From contig NZ_AUED01000017.1 in NCBI RefSeq assembly GCF_000425805.1, positions 1 to 64,000 of the forward strand: DNA of 64,000 nucleotides. Direction: 5' to 3'. Positions 44,511 to 52,426 of this stretch are shown here, in pieces (positions within the stretch are counted from its first letter, which is position 1; every line of letters starts with the position of its first letter). Made by a program: the position numbers and the translations under genes. Below the pieces are notes generated by a model. That model was not told the origin of the DNA, ran no database searches, and saw only the letters and a program-made list of their open reading frames with translations. The stretch comes from Pseudomonas vranovensis DSM 16006. Lineage in GTDB: Bacteria; Pseudomonadota; Gammaproteobacteria; Pseudomonadales; Pseudomonadaceae.

Positions 44511-45518
44511 ATGGGTATTGATCTTCCACTGATCTGGGCCGTGATCATCATCTTCGGCATCATGATGTACGTGGTCATGGATGGCTTTGACCTGGGCATC
44601 GGCATTCTCTTTCCCTTCGTCAAGGCCGAGCAGGACCGCGACGTGATGATGAACACCGTCGCGCCGGTCTGGGACGGTAACGAGACCTGGCTGGTGCTGG
44701 GGGGCGCGGCCTTGTTCGGCGCCTTCCCGCTCGCCTATGCCGTGGTGTTGTCGGCGCTCTACCTGCCGCTGATGCTGATGCTGATCGGCTTGATCTTCCG
44801 GGGCGTGGCCTTCGAATTCCGTTTCAAGGCCAAGGCCGACAAGCGTCACCTCTGGGACAAGGCCTTCATCGGCGGCTCGCTGGCAGCCACTTTCTTCCAG
44901 GGTGTGGCCCTGGGCGCCTTCATCGAAGGCTTCAAAGTGGTTGACCGCAGCTATGCAGGCGGCTCCCTGGACTGGCTGACACCGTTCAGCCTGTTCTGTG
45001 GCGTGGGACTGATCGTGGCTTATGCGCTGCTCGGCTGCACGTGGCTGATCATGAAAACCGAAGGCAAGCTGCAACTGCAGATGCACGACCTGGCCCGCCC
45101 GCTGGCGCTGGTGCTGCTGGCGGTGACCGGTATCGTGAGCATCTGGACGCCGCTGGCGCACCCGGACATCGCCACCCGCTGGTTCAGCCTGCCTAACCTG
45201 TTCTGGTTCCTGCCGGTGCCGATCCTGGTACTGGTGACCCTGTACGGTCTGCTCAAGGCTGTGGCCCGCAATGCCCACTACACCCCGTTCCTGCTGACCC
45301 TGGTACTGATCTTCCTTGGCTATAGCGGCCTGGGCATCAGCCTGTGGCCGAACATCATCCCGCCGTCGATCTCGATCTGGGACGCTGCCGCACCCCCGCA
45401 GAGCCAGGGCTTCATGCTGGTGGGGACGCTGTTCATCATTCCGTTCATCCTTGGCTACACCTTCTGGAGCTACTACGTGTTCCGCGGCAAGGTGACCCAT
45501 GAGGACGGCTATCACTAG
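44511..45518 (+). CDS. cioB: Cyanide-insensitive terminal quinol oxidase subunit II
   Basis: CioB is the structural partner of CioA in the inner membrane. The 335-aa product has about eight helices and the CydB/CioB signature MYVVMDGFDLGIGILFPF near the N-terminus, VWDGNETWLVLGGAALFGAF, and FWSYYVFRGKV at the end. It begins three bases after cioA and is followed 11 bases later by a 51-codon gene, so all three form one operon. Confidence 0.95.
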   Translation: MGIDLPLIWAVIIIFGIMMYVVMDGFDLGIGILFPFVKAEQDRDVMMNTVAPVWDGNETWLVLGGAALFGAFPLAYAVVLSALYLPLMLMLIGLIFRGVAFEFRFKAKADKRHLWDKAFIGGSLAATFFQGVALGAFIEGFKVVDRSYAGGSLDWLTPFSLFCGVGLIVAYALLGCTWLIMKTEGKLQLQMHDLARPLALVLLAVTGIVSIWTPLAHPDIATRWFSLPNLFWFLPVPILVLVTLYGLLKAVARNAHYTPFLLTLVLIFLGYSGLGISLWPNIIPPSISIWDAAAPPQSQGFMLVGTLFIIPFILGYTFWSYYVFRGKVTHEDGYH

Positions 45519-45529
45519 GAGCCCTGGCG

Positions 45530-45685
45530 ATGACTGGCAAGCACACGTATGACGAAGAGAAAAAGCCGCTCTGGCAACGGCTGGGCTGGCTGGCGGTGAT
45601 CTGGGCCGGCAGCGTGGCGGCCCTGGGCATCGTGGCCTGGCTGATGCGCATGTTCATGGCGGCAGCCGGCCTGAGCACCCACTGA
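45530..45685 (+). CDS. DUF2474/CydX-like small membrane protein of the cio operon
   Basis: A 51-codon gene starts at ATG 45530 with TAGGAG nine bases upstream, overlapping the cioB stop. The product begins MTGKHTYDEEKKPLWQRLGW and has one hydrophobic helix (LAVIWAGSVAALGIVAWLM, about residues 21-39) ending AAAGLSTH. It fits the DUF2474 family found after cioB genes and resembles CydX, the small subunit that stabilises bd oxidases. A strong terminator follows 36 bases after the stop, so it is the operon's last gene. Confidence 0.8.
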   Translation: MTGKHTYDEEKKPLWQRLGWLAVIWAGSVAALGIVAWLMRMFMAAAGLSTH

Positions 45686-45721
45686 CTGACATTCCCATCC
45701 CGCCTCGCGGCGGATTCTGCG

Positions 45722-45755
45722 CCCTTCGCAACCTCGGTCGCGAAGGGTTTTTTTT
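45722..45755 (+). terminator. Rho-independent terminator of the cio operon
   Basis: CCCTTCGC (45722-45729) pairs with GCGAAGGG (45740-45747), followed by eight T. It is the clearest terminator after the cio operon. Confidence 0.92.
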
Positions 45756-45760
45756 GCCTG

Positions 45761-45846
45761 TGGAGGAGCGGCGGTACGACGTCTCGACGTGCCCCGCGAA
45801 AGCGTTCTGTCAGCCACGCCGCATCCTGGGGCAAGCCCGCTCCTAT
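45761..45846. repeat. Two REP halves between cio and rlmG
   Basis: GAGGAGCGGCGGTACGACGT plus CTCGACGTGCCCCGCGA (second subtype) is followed 22 bases later by GGGGCAAGCCCGCTCCTA (first subtype). The pair is inverted, so it could fold, but the arms are from different subtypes. Confidence 0.78.
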
Positions 45847-45856
45847 TGTGTGGCGG

Positions 45857-46981
45857 CTATTTACGGGCCTTGAGCACCACGAACTTGGGGGTGGCCGCCA
45901 CTTGCTCGACGCCCCGGAACAGGCGCGCCAGCTTGCTGTGGTAACCCAGGTGGCGGTTGCCGACGATGTACAGCGAACCCCCCACCACCAACGCCTCACG
46001 GGCCTGCTGAAACATGCGCCAGGCGAGGAAGTCGCCCACCACTTGCTGCTGGTGGAAAGGCGGATTGCACAACACCACATCCAGCGATTGCGCCGGTTGT
46101 CCGGCCAGGCCATCGTCGGCACGCACCGTCATTTCACGATCCCCCAGTGCCGCCTGCCAGTTTTCCAGGGCCGACTGGGTGGCCATGTAGGATTCATCCA
46201 CCAAGGTGTAGTGCGCCTGCGGGTTGTTCAGGGCGCTGGCAATGGCCAGCACGCCGTTGCCGCAGCCAAGGTCGGCGACCCGGGCCGTGCCCAGGTTGGT
46301 TGGCAGGTGGGGCAGGAAGGCGCGGGTGCCGATATCCAGGCCTTCGCGGCAGAACACGTTGGCGTGGTTGACCAGCTCCAGGCGCGGCGCCTCCAGCAGG
46401 TAGCGGGTTGGGTACGGGGAGGTGAAGGTGCCTTTGTCCTGGACGGTGGCAATCAACAGACGGGCCTTCTTCCGGGCCAGCGAGGCTTGCACCGGGCCGA
46501 TGTATTTCTCCAGCAAGTCGCCGGCGGCGCGTGGCAGGTGCTTGATCATCGCCCCGGCGATGACCTGGGCACCTGGGGCCAGGTGTCCCTGCAGGCGGAT
46601 CAATTGCTCTTCGAGCAGGGCCAGGGTCTTGGGTACACGTACCAGCACTCGGTCGAATGGGCCCTGCCATGGGCTGTTGGCCGGAATGAAGGGTACTGCG
46701 TCGAACGGCTGGCCGTTGCGCACCAGGTTCTTCTCCAGCGCCAGGTGAGCCAGGTGCGAGTCACCGCTGCTATGGAGCGGGAAGTGCCGGTTCAGGCTGA
46801 TCGCCAAGGCCCCGAAACTGTCATTGAGTACCAACACCCGGGTCGAGGCAGCCGCTGCCTGCTCGGCCAGGTGTTCCAGCAAGTATTCGTCGGCGGCGTC
46901 GAACGCTTGCAAGGGATCGTTGGCTTGCTCGGGCTGGCGTAGCAGGTCGAGTTCGGCAAAAGGGCTGGTCAGCAAGGGCAT
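45857..46981 (-). CDS. rlmG: 23S rRNA (guanine-N2)-methyltransferase RlmG
   Basis: RlmG makes m2G1835 in 23S rRNA. The 374-aa product has the duplicated RsmC/RlmG layout: a degenerate N-terminal methyltransferase-like half (RVLVLNDSFGALAISL) and a catalytic C-terminal half with SAM loop VADLGCGNGVLAIASALNNP and the active-site NPPFHQQQ. The length (E. coli RlmG 378) and TFTSPYPTRYLLEAP fit RlmG better than RsmC. The start is ATG 46981; an upstream ATG at 47041 lies in non-conserved sequence. Single gene, divergent from fpr. Confidence 0.9.
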   Translation of the reverse strand: MPLLTSPFAELDLLRQPEQANDPLQAFDAADEYLLEHLAEQAAAASTRVLVLNDSFGALAISLNRHFPLHSSGDSHLAHLALEKNLVRNGQPFDAVPFIPANSPWQGPFDRVLVRVPKTLALLEEQLIRLQGHLAPGAQVIAGAMIKHLPRAAGDLLEKYIGPVQASLARKKARLLIATVQDKGTFTSPYPTRYLLEAPRLELVNHANVFCREGLDIGTRAFLPHLPTNLGTARVADLGCGNGVLAIASALNNPQAHYTLVDESYMATQSALENWQAALGDREMTVRADDGLAGQPAQSLDVVLCNPPFHQQQVVGDFLAWRMFQQAREALVVGGSLYIVGNRHLGYHSKLARLFRGVEQVAATPKFVVLKARK

Positions 46982-47144
46982 GGTGTAAGGCTCTGGGGCA
47001 ATGGCGCGCCGTGCATTCGACGGCGAGTGACAGGGTGGCAATTCTACAAGGGTTTTGCCGGCCAGGGGATGTCACTACAATCCTGCGGTGTTTATCCGGG
47101 CCTGTTTGCGCGACACTGGGCACATCTGTTCTATGGAGTAAGTC

Positions 47145-47921
47145 ATGACTGCCAGCGCTGAAAAGTTCACTCGCCAGACGTTGCTCGACGTCCAGCCGCT
47201 GACCCCCAGCCTGTTCAGCCTGCGTACCAGTCGCGATTCGGGGTTTCGCTTCCGGTCCGGCCAGTTCGCCCGCCTGGGTGTGACCAAAGCCGACGGCAGC
47301 GTGGTCTGGCGCGCCTATTCAATGGTTTCGGCGCCCCATGACGAGCATCTGGATTTCTTTTCCATCGTGGTACCGGGCGGTGAATTCACCAGCGAGCTGA
47401 GTCGACTGCGCGAGGGCGATAGCCTGCTGATCGATCGCCAGGCGTTCGGCTTCCTGACCCTGGATCGCTTTGTCGATGGTCGTGACCTGTGGTTGCTGGC
47501 CACCGGTACCGGCATTGCACCGTTCATGTCGATCCTGCAGGACTTCGAGGCGTGGGAGCGTTTCGAGTCGATCAAACTGGTGTACTCGGTGCGTGAAGCC
47601 AATGAGCTGGCCTACCTGGACCTGATCGCAGGCCTTGAGCAGCGCGACTACCTGGCCGAGTACGCGGGCAAGTTGCAGTTCATTCCGGTGGTCACCCGCG
47701 AGCAGCACCCGGGAGCCCTCAACGAACGCATCACGACCCTGATCGAGAACGGCGAGCTGGAGCGGGCGGCTGGGCTGGAACTGACACCGGAGCATTCGCG
47801 GGTGATGCTGTGTGGCAACCCACAGATGATCGACGACACGCGTCAGGCGCTCAAGCAGCGGGGTTTGAACTTGAGCTTGAGCCGCCGGCCGGGGCAAGTG
47901 GCGGTAGAAAACTACTGGTAG
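47145..47921 (+). CDS. fpr: Ferredoxin-NADP+ reductase
   Basis: Fpr passes electrons between NADPH and ferredoxin or flavodoxin, for iron-sulfur and oxidative-stress metabolism. The 258-aa product has FAD-binding RAYSMVSAPHD, the second FAD contact GGEFTSELSRL, the NADP-binding LLATGTGIAPFMSILQD, and CGNPQMIDD. It ends in VENYW, with an aromatic residue stacking on the flavin. ATG 47145 follows GGAG. Monocistronic; a REP half and a terminator follow. Confidence 0.94.
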   Translation: MTASAEKFTRQTLLDVQPLTPSLFSLRTSRDSGFRFRSGQFARLGVTKADGSVVWRAYSMVSAPHDEHLDFFSIVVPGGEFTSELSRLREGDSLLIDRQAFGFLTLDRFVDGRDLWLLATGTGIAPFMSILQDFEAWERFESIKLVYSVREANELAYLDLIAGLEQRDYLAEYAGKLQFIPVVTREQHPGALNERITTLIENGELERAAGLELTPEHSRVMLCGNPQMIDDTRQALKQRGLNLSLSRRPGQVAVENYW

Positions 47922-47992
47922 ATCTGGCTTTGTGGGCGCTACCGCTACACCGCGAAGCGGGCGTCATACGGCTAGGGCGACTGCTATGCAGT

Positions 47993-48020
47993 CGATCGCA
48001 GCCTGGCGGCAGCGGCTACA
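47993..48020. repeat. Right arm of the third REP-like family, single copy
   Basis: These 28 bases (core CGATCGCAGCCTGGCGGCAG) are identical to 38234-38261. The left side (47929-47965, GGGCGCTACCGCTACACCGC) is a decayed partner. It lies between fpr and the shared terminator. Confidence 0.8.
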
Positions 48021-48049
48021 AAAACGGCGCCCATTGGCGCCGTTTTTTT
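48021..48049. terminator. Bidirectional terminator between fpr and mscL
   Basis: AAAACGGCGCC and GGCGCCGTTTT are perfect arms around CATT, with A-rich bases on the left and T-rich on the right. It can stop both fpr (plus) and mscL (minus) transcripts. Confidence 0.93.
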
Positions 48050-48058
48050 GTTCCGAAT

Positions 48059-48472
48059 TCAGGGCTGCCGATTCTGTGTCTTGAGCAGGTCGCGGATCTC
48101 GGTGAGCAGTTCTTCTTCCTTGGTGGGGACCGGTGGCAGGCTGGGAGCCTCGGCTTCTTCACGTTTGAGACGGTTGATTGCCTTGACGCCCATGAAGATT
48201 GCGAACGCGACGATGATGAAGTCCAGCACGGTCTGGATGAACTTGCCGTACGCCAGCACCACGGCCGGGATGTCACCTTCGGCCGCCTTGAGGGTGATCG
48301 CCAGGTCACTGAAGTCCACGCCACCGATCAGCATACCGATTGGCGGCATCACCACATCGCCTACAAAGGATGAAACGATTTTGCCGAAGGCTGCGCCGAT
48401 GATGATACCGACGGCCATGTCGACCACGTTGCCTTTGACCGCGAAGGCCTTGAATTCGTTGAGCACGCCCAT
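48059..48472 (-). CDS. mscL: Large-conductance mechanosensitive channel MscL
   Basis: MscL is the pentameric safety valve that opens under hypo-osmotic membrane tension. The 137-aa product matches the family (E. coli 136). [20 protein letters not shown] starts helix 1, with the pore-lining G-x-x-x-G spacing, [11 protein letters not shown] is the periplasmic loop, helix 2 is [20 protein letters not shown], and the C-terminal helix [13 protein letters not shown] bundles in the cytoplasm. ATG 48472 follows AAGGAA. Confidence 0.97.
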   Translation of the reverse strand: MGVLNEFKAFAVKGNVVDMAVGIIIGAAFGKIVSSFVGDVVMPPIGMLIGGVDFSDLAITLKAAEGDIPAVVLAYGKFIQTVLDFIIVAFAIFMGVKAINRLKREEAEAPSLPPVPTKEEELLTEIRDLLKTQNRQP

Positions 48473-48646
48473 GGTTTATTCCTTGTAACAGATGAGGTTG
48501 GTGAGCGAAGTGTAAATCAGCTAGGCGCTTCATGCTCCGCGCTGCTGCAACAGACTGCAGTTATATCCAATAGTTTTGTCGATTTCTGTGGCGATCCAGG
48601 TCACCCCGGTCGGCTATCATGGTCCCTTTTCCAGAGGACCGTCCCC

Positions 48647-50014
48647 ATGGCCAAGGCCAAGCGCATGTACGGCTGCACTGAGTGCGGCGCCACCTTTCCC
48701 AAATGGGCCGGGCAATGTGGCGAATGCGGGGCCTGGAACACCCTGGTCGAGACCGTGCTGGAAAGCGGCGCAGCCGCGGCGCCCAGCGGTCGTACCGGCT
48801 GGGCCGGGCAGCAGGCGCAGATCAAGACCCTGGCCGAGGTCAGCATCGAGGAAATTCCGCGCTTCAGCACCGCCAGCGCCGAGCTCGACCGGGTGCTCGG
48901 CGGTGGCCTGGTGGACGGTTCGGTGGTATTGATCGGCGGTGACCCAGGCATCGGCAAGTCGACGATCCTGCTCCAGACCCTGTGTGCCATCGCCACGCGG
49001 ATGCCGGCACTGTACGTCACCGGCGAGGAATCCCAGCAGCAGGTGGCCATGCGCGCACGGCGCCTGGGGCTGCCCCAGGACCAGTTGCGGGTCATGACTG
49101 AAACCTGCATTGAAACCATCATTGCCACGGCACGCGTGGAAAAGCCCAAGGTCATGGTGATCGACTCGATCCAGACCATCTTTACCGAGCAGCTGCAGTC
49201 GGCGCCGGGCGGGGTTTCCCAGGTGCGGGAAAGCGCGGCCTTGCTGGTGCGCTATGCCAAGCAGAGTGGCACGGCGATCTTCCTCGTCGGCCACGTGACC
49301 AAGGAAGGCGCGCTGGCTGGCCCACGAGTGCTGGAGCACATGGTCGACACCGTGCTGTATTTCGAGGGCGAATCCGATGGCCGCCTGCGGTTGCTGCGGG
49401 CGGTGAAAAACCGCTTCGGCGCGGTCAATGAACTGGGCGTGTTCGGCATGACCGACCGTGGCCTCAAGGAAGTTTCCAACCCTTCGGCGATCTTCCTCAC
49501 TCGCGCCCAGGAGGAAGTCCCCGGCAGCGTGGTCATGGCCACCTGGGAAGGCACCCGACCGATGCTGGTAGAAGTCCAGGCGCTGGTCGACGACAGTCAT
49601 TTGTCCAACCCCCGGCGCGTCACCCTTGGCCTGGACCAGAATCGCCTGGCCATGCTGCTGGCGGTATTGCACCGCCACGGCGGCATTCCGACCCATGACC
49701 AGGATGTGTTCCTCAACGTGGTGGGCGGGGTCAAGGTGCTGGAGACCGCCTCGGACCTGGCGTTGATGGCGGCGATCATGTCCAGCTTGCGCAACCGTCC
49801 GTTGGACAACGGCCTGCTGGTGTTTGGAGAGGTGGGCTTGTCTGGCGAGGTGCGCCCGGTGCCCAGTGGCCAGGAACGCTTGAAAGAAGCGGCCAAGCAC
49901 GGCTTCAAGCGGGCCATCGTGCCCAAGGGCAACGCTCCCAAGGAGGCCCCGGCCGGTCTTCAGGTGATTGCCGTGACCCGACTAGAGCAGGCCCTCGACG
50001 CGCTGTTTGAATAG
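48647..50014 (+). CDS. radA: DNA repair protein RadA (Sms)
   Basis: RadA is a RecA-like, hexameric branch-migration helicase for recombination intermediates. The 455-aa product has the N-terminal zinc finger (YGCTECGATFPKWAGQCGEC, four Cys), Walker A GGDPGIGKSTILLQ (about residues 101-114), the RadA motif KNRFGAVNELGVFGM, and the C-terminal Lon-protease-like domain (NGLLVFGEVGLSGEVRPV). ATG 48647 follows GAGGA. Monocistronic, convergent with a permease gene. Confidence 0.97.
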   Translation: MAKAKRMYGCTECGATFPKWAGQCGECGAWNTLVETVLESGAAAAPSGRTGWAGQQAQIKTLAEVSIEEIPRFSTASAELDRVLGGGLVDGSVVLIGGDPGIGKSTILLQTLCAIATRMPALYVTGEESQQQVAMRARRLGLPQDQLRVMTETCIETIIATARVEKPKVMVIDSIQTIFTEQLQSAPGGVSQVRESAALLVRYAKQSGTAIFLVGHVTKEGALAGPRVLEHMVDTVLYFEGESDGRLRLLRAVKNRFGAVNELGVFGMTDRGLKEVSNPSAIFLTRAQEEVPGSVVMATWEGTRPMLVEVQALVDDSHLSNPRRVTLGLDQNRLAMLLAVLHRHGGIPTHDQDVFLNVVGGVKVLETASDLALMAAIMSSLRNRPLDNGLLVFGEVGLSGEVRPVPSGQERLKEAAKHGFKRAIVPKGNAPKEAPAGLQVIAVTRLEQALDALFE

Positions 50015-50033
50015 TCGCTTGTATCGCATGAAC

Positions 50034-50061
50034 AAAAAGGGCCGGTGATGCGCACCGGCCC
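50034..50061 (-). terminator. Rho-independent terminator of the xanthine/urate permease gene
   Basis: GGGCCGGTG (50039-50047) pairs with CACCGGCCC (50053-50061). On the minus strand the hairpin is followed by TTTTT, so it serves the permease gene. It can also stall transcripts from radA. Confidence 0.88.
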
Positions 50062-50084
50062 AGCTTCAACGGCCTTGGGAAAGA

Positions 50085-51605
50085 TCAGTGTTCCGAGATG
50101 GCCTCTCGGCGCACAGGTGGCTCCCCGTGCTCTCCTTCACCCATCACAGGCACTTCCTTGCCTTCGGCATTGAACAGCTTGCCATCCTCGAAGTAGTCAC
50201 CATCGCGCAGGGCGGAGATGTCCGAGTAATGAATGGTGCGTTCGTAGGCAGCGGCGAACACCGATTGCTGATCCGAGTTGCCGGCCGTGAAGTGGTTGAA
50301 CACCAGGTTCAGAACAATGGCCATGATGGCTGCCGAGCTGATACCGGAGTGGAAGATGGTCTCGAACCAGTTGGGGAACTGCGCGTAGAAGTTCGGTGCG
50401 GCGATCGGGATCATGCCGAAACCCAGGGAGGCGGCGACGATGATCAGGTTGACGTTGTTCTTGTAGCTGACCTTGGACAAGGTACGGATACCACTGGCAG
50501 CCACGGTGCCGAACAGGACGATACCGGCACCACCGAGTACCGAAGTGGGTACCGCGGCAATCACCCGGCCCATGATCGGCAGCAGGCCGAGCACCACCAG
50601 GATCACACCCCCGGTGGCGACCACGTAGCGGCTCTTGACCCCGGTCACGGCGACCAGGCCGACGTTCTGGGCGAAGGCGCTCTGGGTGAAGGAGCCGAAG
50701 ATCGGAGCCAGGATGCTGGACGCCATGTCGGCACGCAGGCCGTTGCCCAGGCGCTTGGAGTCGACCTTGGTGTCGATGATTTCACCAACGGCGAGAATGT
50801 CGGCCGAGGTTTCCACCAGGGTGACCATGATCACGATGCACATCGACAGGATCGCGGCGATGTGGAAGGTCGGCATGCCGAAGTGGAATGGGGTCGGGAA
50901 GGCTACCAGCGGGCCTTCGAGCACCTTGCTGAAGTCCGCCATGCCCAGCGACCAGGCGATCAGGGTACCGATGACCATGGCCAGCAGGATCGACAGGCGC
51001 GAGATGGTCGCACTACCCAGTTTGCTCAGCACCAGGACGATGACGAAGGTCAGCGCCGCCAGGCCGATGTTGGCCATGCTGCCGAAGTCCGGGGCGTTGC
51101 TGTTGCCACCCATCACCCAGCGTGCGGCGACGGGCATCAGGGTCAGGCCGATGGTGGTGATGACGATACCGGTCACCAGCGGTGGGAAGTACTTGGTGAT
51201 TCGTGAGAACACCGGCGTGATCAAAAACCCGAGGAAGGATGCTGCCATCACCGCACCCAGTACGCCGGGCAGGCCGCCACCGCCTTCACTGCTGAGAATC
51301 GCACCCATGGTCGCCACACCGGCGAACGAGACCCCTTGCACCAGCGGTAGCTGACAACCGAAGAAAGGCAGGCCGAGGGTTTGCAACAGGGTTGCCAGAC
51401 CACCGGCAAACAGCGATGCGGCGATCAGCAGGCCGATTTCCGCCGGTGTCAGGCCTGCGGCCTGTCCGAGGATCAGGGGTACGGCAACGATGCCGCCATA
51501 CATGGTCAGAACGTGTTGCAGGCCGTACGCCAGGTTTGCACCTAGGCCCAAGTTTTCGTCTTCGGGACGTGGGGCTGAAGACGTGCTAGGGGAGGACGTA
51601 TTCAT
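50085..51605 (-). CDS. NCS2-family xanthine/uric acid permease
   Basis: The 506-aa product has 14 membrane segments of the nucleobase:cation symporter-2 fold. YGLQHVLTMYGGIVAVPLIL, the substrate-contact QLPLVQGVSFAGVATMG, VETSADILAVGEI and FTQSAFAQNVGLVAVTGVKS are the xanthine/urate (XanQ/UacT) signatures, not those of uracil UraA. The C-terminal tail (about 40 residues, GEGEHGEPP) is hydrophilic and longer than in E. coli XanQ. The start is ATG 51605 with a weak site. A perfect palindrome lies 70-84 bp upstream. Substrate between xanthine and urate is not resolved. Confidence 0.88.
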   Translation of the reverse strand: MNTSSPSTSSAPRPEDENLGLGANLAYGLQHVLTMYGGIVAVPLILGQAAGLTPAEIGLLIAASLFAGGLATLLQTLGLPFFGCQLPLVQGVSFAGVATMGAILSSEGGGGLPGVLGAVMAASFLGFLITPVFSRITKYFPPLVTGIVITTIGLTLMPVAARWVMGGNSNAPDFGSMANIGLAALTFVIVLVLSKLGSATISRLSILLAMVIGTLIAWSLGMADFSKVLEGPLVAFPTPFHFGMPTFHIAAILSMCIVIMVTLVETSADILAVGEIIDTKVDSKRLGNGLRADMASSILAPIFGSFTQSAFAQNVGLVAVTGVKSRYVVATGGVILVVLGLLPIMGRVIAAVPTSVLGGAGIVLFGTVAASGIRTLSKVSYKNNVNLIIVAASLGFGMIPIAAPNFYAQFPNWFETIFHSGISSAAIMAIVLNLVFNHFTAGNSDQQSVFAAAYERTIHYSDISALRDGDYFEDGKLFNAEGKEVPVMGEGEHGEPPVRREAISEH

Positions 51606-51674
51606 GGGGCAGGGTCTCTGTGTTTTATTTTTGTGGGGCTACTGTAGACATTTCCTACATCCGAAAGCCAGCCT

Positions 51675-51688
51675 AATTGTATACAATT
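51675..51688. promoter_or_regulatory. Palindromic operator upstream of the xanthine/urate permease
   Basis: AATTGTATACAATT is a perfect 14-bp palindrome with the TTGTATACAA core seen in operators of GntR/FadR-type regulators. It sits 70-84 bp before the permease start. No GntR gene is in the window. Confidence 0.5.
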
Positions 51689-51879
51689 TTTAGATTGGCG
51701 TAGGAACAGTAAGGCTATCCGTTTGGGTCCATTACTGAATGCAGGTATCGTTCCAACGCCCGCACGCAAGCTTCGCAAGGTTGCGTGAAAGGTGACATTC
51801 GGTGGAAAAAAGCTGTCCAGGTGGACAGAAAAACAAAGAAACCTGCCAGGAGGGAAAGTAAGTAGCAGGCTAATAGATT

Positions 51880-52245
51880 CTAAACTTCGATCAATTCTCG
51901 CAGTTCACGCATCATTTCGGTGCTGTCGGCCAGGTTCAATTCCACCAGACGGTGCAAGTGGGTCATCGAATCAATGTCGATGTGCAGGCAGATGAAACCG
52001 AGCTGATCCGACTCTTCATGGCGCAGTTCAACCTGCATGCGCACCTTTTCCAGGTCGCCCAGATGAACAATGGCCTCGAAATCCTGGGTCAGGTCGGCAT
52101 CCCAGGGCTCGGGGCGCTCAACCAGCATGCCCTTGAGCGAAAGGTCGATCAGGGTCACGGGCCAGCAGCGCTCGCCCTGGCACAATTCGGTGGGCGCATC
52201 GAAGGCCACACGCTGGAAACGTCGACGTTCTTGGTGGTCGCTCAT
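51880..52245 (-). CDS. mapZ: PilZ-domain c-di-GMP receptor MapZ
   Basis: MapZ in P. aeruginosa (PA4608) binds the chemotaxis methyltransferase CheR1 when loaded with c-di-GMP and alters motor switching. The 121-aa product is a single PilZ domain with the N-terminal c-di-GMP loop ERRRFQRVAF (RRxxR type) and the DLSLKG motif ([D/N]xSxxG), then HIDIDSMTHLHRLVELNL as in PA4608. Length and adjacency to radA and cstA match the P. aeruginosa order as I recall it. ATG 52245 follows GGAGTG. Divergent from cstA. The CheR partner is outside the window. Confidence 0.88.
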   Translation of the reverse strand: MSDHQERRRFQRVAFDAPTELCQGERCWPVTLIDLSLKGMLVERPEPWDADLTQDFEAIVHLGDLEKVRMQVELRHEESDQLGFICLHIDIDSMTHLHRLVELNLADSTEMMRELRELIEV

Positions 52246-52426
52246 GATCAGGCACTCCGGGGTTCTTCCTGACTATAGCTCAGGCCTTGCCAAGGCCTGT
52301 GCATGGGCGCATAACAACAGCTTCCCGTACCGCGTTGAGGGCTCTAGACCAACGTGGGGGCTGGCCTTTCCTGCCAGTATCGCTAGACTCCAATGGCTGT
52401 CTTTTATCCACCAGTGGAAGCAAACC

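Noticed and set aside
43086..45515. 809-codon open frame on the minus strand opposite cioAB
   Set aside because: It mirrors the cio genes in a high-GC region where stops are rare on the other strand. Its product is rich in His, Gln and Arg and shows no domain, while cioA and cioB are fully supported.
51606..51879. Possible riboswitch or small RNA between the NCS2 permease and mapZ
   Set aside because: Apart from the 14-bp palindrome no conserved structure is evident, and there is no terminator-like hairpin with a T tract that would mark an RNA gene.
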